From: Methylobacterium nonmethylotrophicum
Lineage (GTDB): Bacteria; Pseudomonadota; Alphaproteobacteria; Rhizobiales; Beijerinckiaceae
DNA: 64,000 nucleotides
Assembly (NCBI RefSeq): GCF_004745635.1
Contig: NZ_SRLB01000007.1
Coordinates: forward strand, 62,001 to 126,000
Reading direction: 5' to 3'
In this document: in pieces, positions 62,464-64,000 of the stretch
Numbering within the stretch: position 1 is the stretch's first letter
How the letters are laid out: every line of letters begins with the position of its first letter
The notes under the pieces: model-generated
What the model was told of the DNA's origin: nothing
The model's input: only the letters and a program-made list of their open reading frames with translations
Databases searched by the model: none
Position numbers and translations under genes: made by a program

Positions 62464-64000
62464 CTATTCATCACTGATGCGCTTAGTGCGATCGGGCATG
62501 GCAACCGCCAGCAAGGTGCGCGAGAGCTGTTCGACCGAGTAGGGCTTCTGCAGAAGTTCGAACCCGCCGGTGCCGGTCTGGGCCAGAACGTGGCTGTAGC
62601 CGGAGGTCAGGATGACGGGCAAACCGGGATGACGACGCCGGATCTCACGGGCGAGATCAACGCCGTTCATGCCGGGCATCATCACGTCCGTGAACACCAC
62701 GTCGAACCGACCCGCGTCGTCGGCCAGCTCCGCCAGAGCTTCCCCGGCATCGGCCGCCCAGACCGTGGCAAAGCCAAGTTCGGCCAGAGCCTGCGTGGCG
62801 AACGTGCCCACCTCCACGTTGTCCTCGACCACAAGCACGCAGGTGCCATGGCCATCCACCACGGGCGTCGGCTCGCCCCGTTCCGGGGCCTGGATCGCGC
62901 CACCCACGCGGGGAAGATAGAGTGTGAAGGTCGTACCTTGCCCGACCACGCTCTCCACCACGACCTCGCCCTGTGACTGCTTGGCGAAGCCGAACACCTG
63001 GCTGAGCCCAAGGCCGGTGCCCTGCCCGACCGCCTTGGTGGTGAAGAACGGCTCGAAGATCCGTCCCAGCGTCTCCGGTGTCATGCCGACGCCGGTATCG
63101 CTGATCGACACCGCCACGAACGGTCCATCCACCGCAGGGTGGGCGCGCACGGGTGGCATCCGTTCGACGGCCCGCACGCGAACGGTGAGTTGCCCCTCGC
63201 CCTCCATCGCGTCGCGCGCATTCACGGCCATGTTCACCAGCGCCGTGTCGAACTGGTTCGGGTCAGCGTTCACGAAGCAGTCGTTCTCCGGCAGCTCGGT
63301 CACGACCCTGATGCGCGAGCCGGTGAGCGTGCCTAGCATTTCGGAGAGTACCCGCACGCTGTCGCAGGCTGCGAACACCTTGGGTTGGAGTGTCTGCCGC
63401 CGTGCGAAGGCGAGGAGCTGGCCGGTCAGCTTCGCGGCGCGATCCACCGTGTCGGAGATCGCCTCGATGTAGCGGCCGCGCCGTGCCTCTGCGAGATCCG
63501 GGCGCTTCAGGAGGTCGGTGGAGGACTTGATGACCGTAAGCAGGTTGTTGAAGTCGTGCGCCACGCCGCCGGTGAGCTGGCCGATAACCTCCAGCTTCTG
63601 CGACTGGCGCAACACGTCCTGCGCATCCTGAAGCTCAGCTTCCGCCCTGAGCCGCGCGCTGATGTCGTGAGCTTGGTGGAAGGCGCCGAAGACCTTGCCC
63701 GCCGCATCGCGCAGGGGCGTGTAGGTGATCTCCCAGCATGGCTGGCCGAACTCGGCCCGGCCGAAGACCGCTTCGACCTTGTACGCTTCACCGGCCAGCG
63801 CCCGGGCCATGTTGGCGCGCATCACGGCGGCTTGCTCGGGGATGAACAGGTCGGGGAAGATGTCGCCGACCTTCGTGGTGAAGCCGTTGACGCGGAAAAA
63901 CTCGTCGTTGTGGGCCTTGTTGAAGGCGATCAGCCGATACTCCGTGTCGAAGACGCAGATCGGCGCGGTGTCGGACTGGACGATGTTCTCGTACAGGTCG
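62464..64000 (-). CDS. PAS hybrid sensor histidine kinase, 5' end cut by window
   Basis: The frame is open to the end of the window, so the N-terminus lies beyond it. Visible: a PAS domain (DTAPICVFDTEYRLIAFNKAH onward), a second PAS-like segment (CWEITYTPLRDAAGKVFGAFHQ), the transmitter with [14 protein letters not shown] box NMAVNARDAMEGEG, G2 GTGLGLSQ, and the receiver with Asp in VVFTDVMMPGMNG. The last about 440 residues match the LOV kinase at 59926 closely in order and wording. The genes converge with 123 bases between stops. No LOV cysteine motif is visible in the portion seen. Confidence 0.92.
   Translation of the reverse strand, partial: DLYENIVQSDTAPICVFDTEYRLIAFNKAHNDEFFRVNGFTTKVGDIFPDLFIPEQAAVMRANMARALAGEAYKVEAVFGRAEFGQPCWEITYTPLRDAAGKVFGAFHQAHDISARLRAEAELQDAQDVLRQSQKLEVIGQLTGGVAHDFNNLLTVIKSSTDLLKRPDLAEARRGRYIEAISDTVDRAAKLTGQLLAFARRQTLQPKVFAACDSVRVLSEMLGTLTGSRIRVVTELPENDCFVNADPNQFDTALVNMAVNARDAMEGEGQLTVRVRAVERMPPVRAHPAVDGPFVAVSISDTGVGMTPETLGRIFEPFFTTKAVGQGTGLGLSQVFGFAKQSQGEVVVESVVGQGTTFTLYLPRVGGAIQAPERGEPTPVVDGHGTCVLVVEDNVEVGTFATQALAELGFATVWAADAGEALAELADDAGRFDVVFTDVMMPGMNGVDLAREIRRRHPGLPVILTSGYSHVLAQTGTGGFELLQKPYSVEQLSRTLLAVAMPDRTKRISDE

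Overview
The window is very GC-rich chromosomal DNA from an alphaproteobacterium, most likely Methylobacterium or a close relative. The evidence is the codon bias, the gene families, the many hybrid histidine kinases, and a furan-degradation locus of a kind reported in Methylobacterium species. This placement is inferred from content, not from a marker gene. No rRNA, tRNA, CRISPR array or intact insertion sequence was seen.

Layout. (1) 1-7020: a plus-strand, tightly packed operon with 5-oxoprolinase subunits (pxpC cut by the window edge, a biotin-carrier-like protein lacking the biotinylated lysine, pxpA), an SDR, a complete polar amino-acid ABC transporter and an aminotransferase. It looks like uptake and catabolism of a (cyclic) amino acid. 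(2) 7986-14745: a Tat-exported VOC protein, the periplasmic molybdenum aldehyde oxidoreductase paoABC, a second VOC protein and an Old Yellow Enzyme, followed by a large convergent regulator with a winged-helix and an STAND-type ATPase (14758-17619). This reads as an aldehyde/electrophile-handling block. (3) 18035-20241: a LysR regulator divergent from an epoxide hydrolase. (4) 20446-32339: an accessory stretch with a lone tyrosine recombinase, an AT-rich island, DipZ opposite an OmpR-type two-component pair whose kinase carries an in-frame amber codon, an ABC-F protein, a TetR/SDR pair, Ohr, a Tat hydrolase overlapping a cytochrome P460, and a membrane class III cyclase. (5) 33661-53316: a locus matching the hmf (5-hydroxymethylfurfural/furfural/2-furoate) pathway. 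It has a frameshifted SSS transporter, an AraC regulator, hmfABC, hmfD, hmfE, an MFS transporter, a DUF2390 protein, UbiX (hmfG), an aldehyde dehydrogenase, a LysR regulator, UbiD (hmfF), a GMC oxidase (hmfH), a fatty-acid-hydroxylase-type membrane di-iron protein, and a second paralogous AraC regulator. (6) 53775-64000: four large sensor kinases, including a LOV blue-light kinase.

How the main locus should work, from established hmf biochemistry: HmfH and the aldehyde dehydrogenase oxidise furan alcohols/aldehydes to furan carboxylates; UbiD with the prenyl-FMN made by UbiX decarboxylates furandicarboxylate to 2-furoate; HmfD makes 2-furoyl-CoA; HmfABC hydroxylates it; HmfE releases 2-oxoglutarate for the TCA cycle. 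PaoABC-type enzymes also oxidise furan aldehydes, so block 2 may contribute.

About five copies of a mosaic intergenic repeat sit at the joints between blocks (about 17.8, 20.3, 32.7, 53.7 and 56.7 kb). Three genes or gene products look broken or diverged: the amber-interrupted kinase (25498), the frameshifted SSS transporter (about 34462), and the lysine-less biotin carrier (649-1053).
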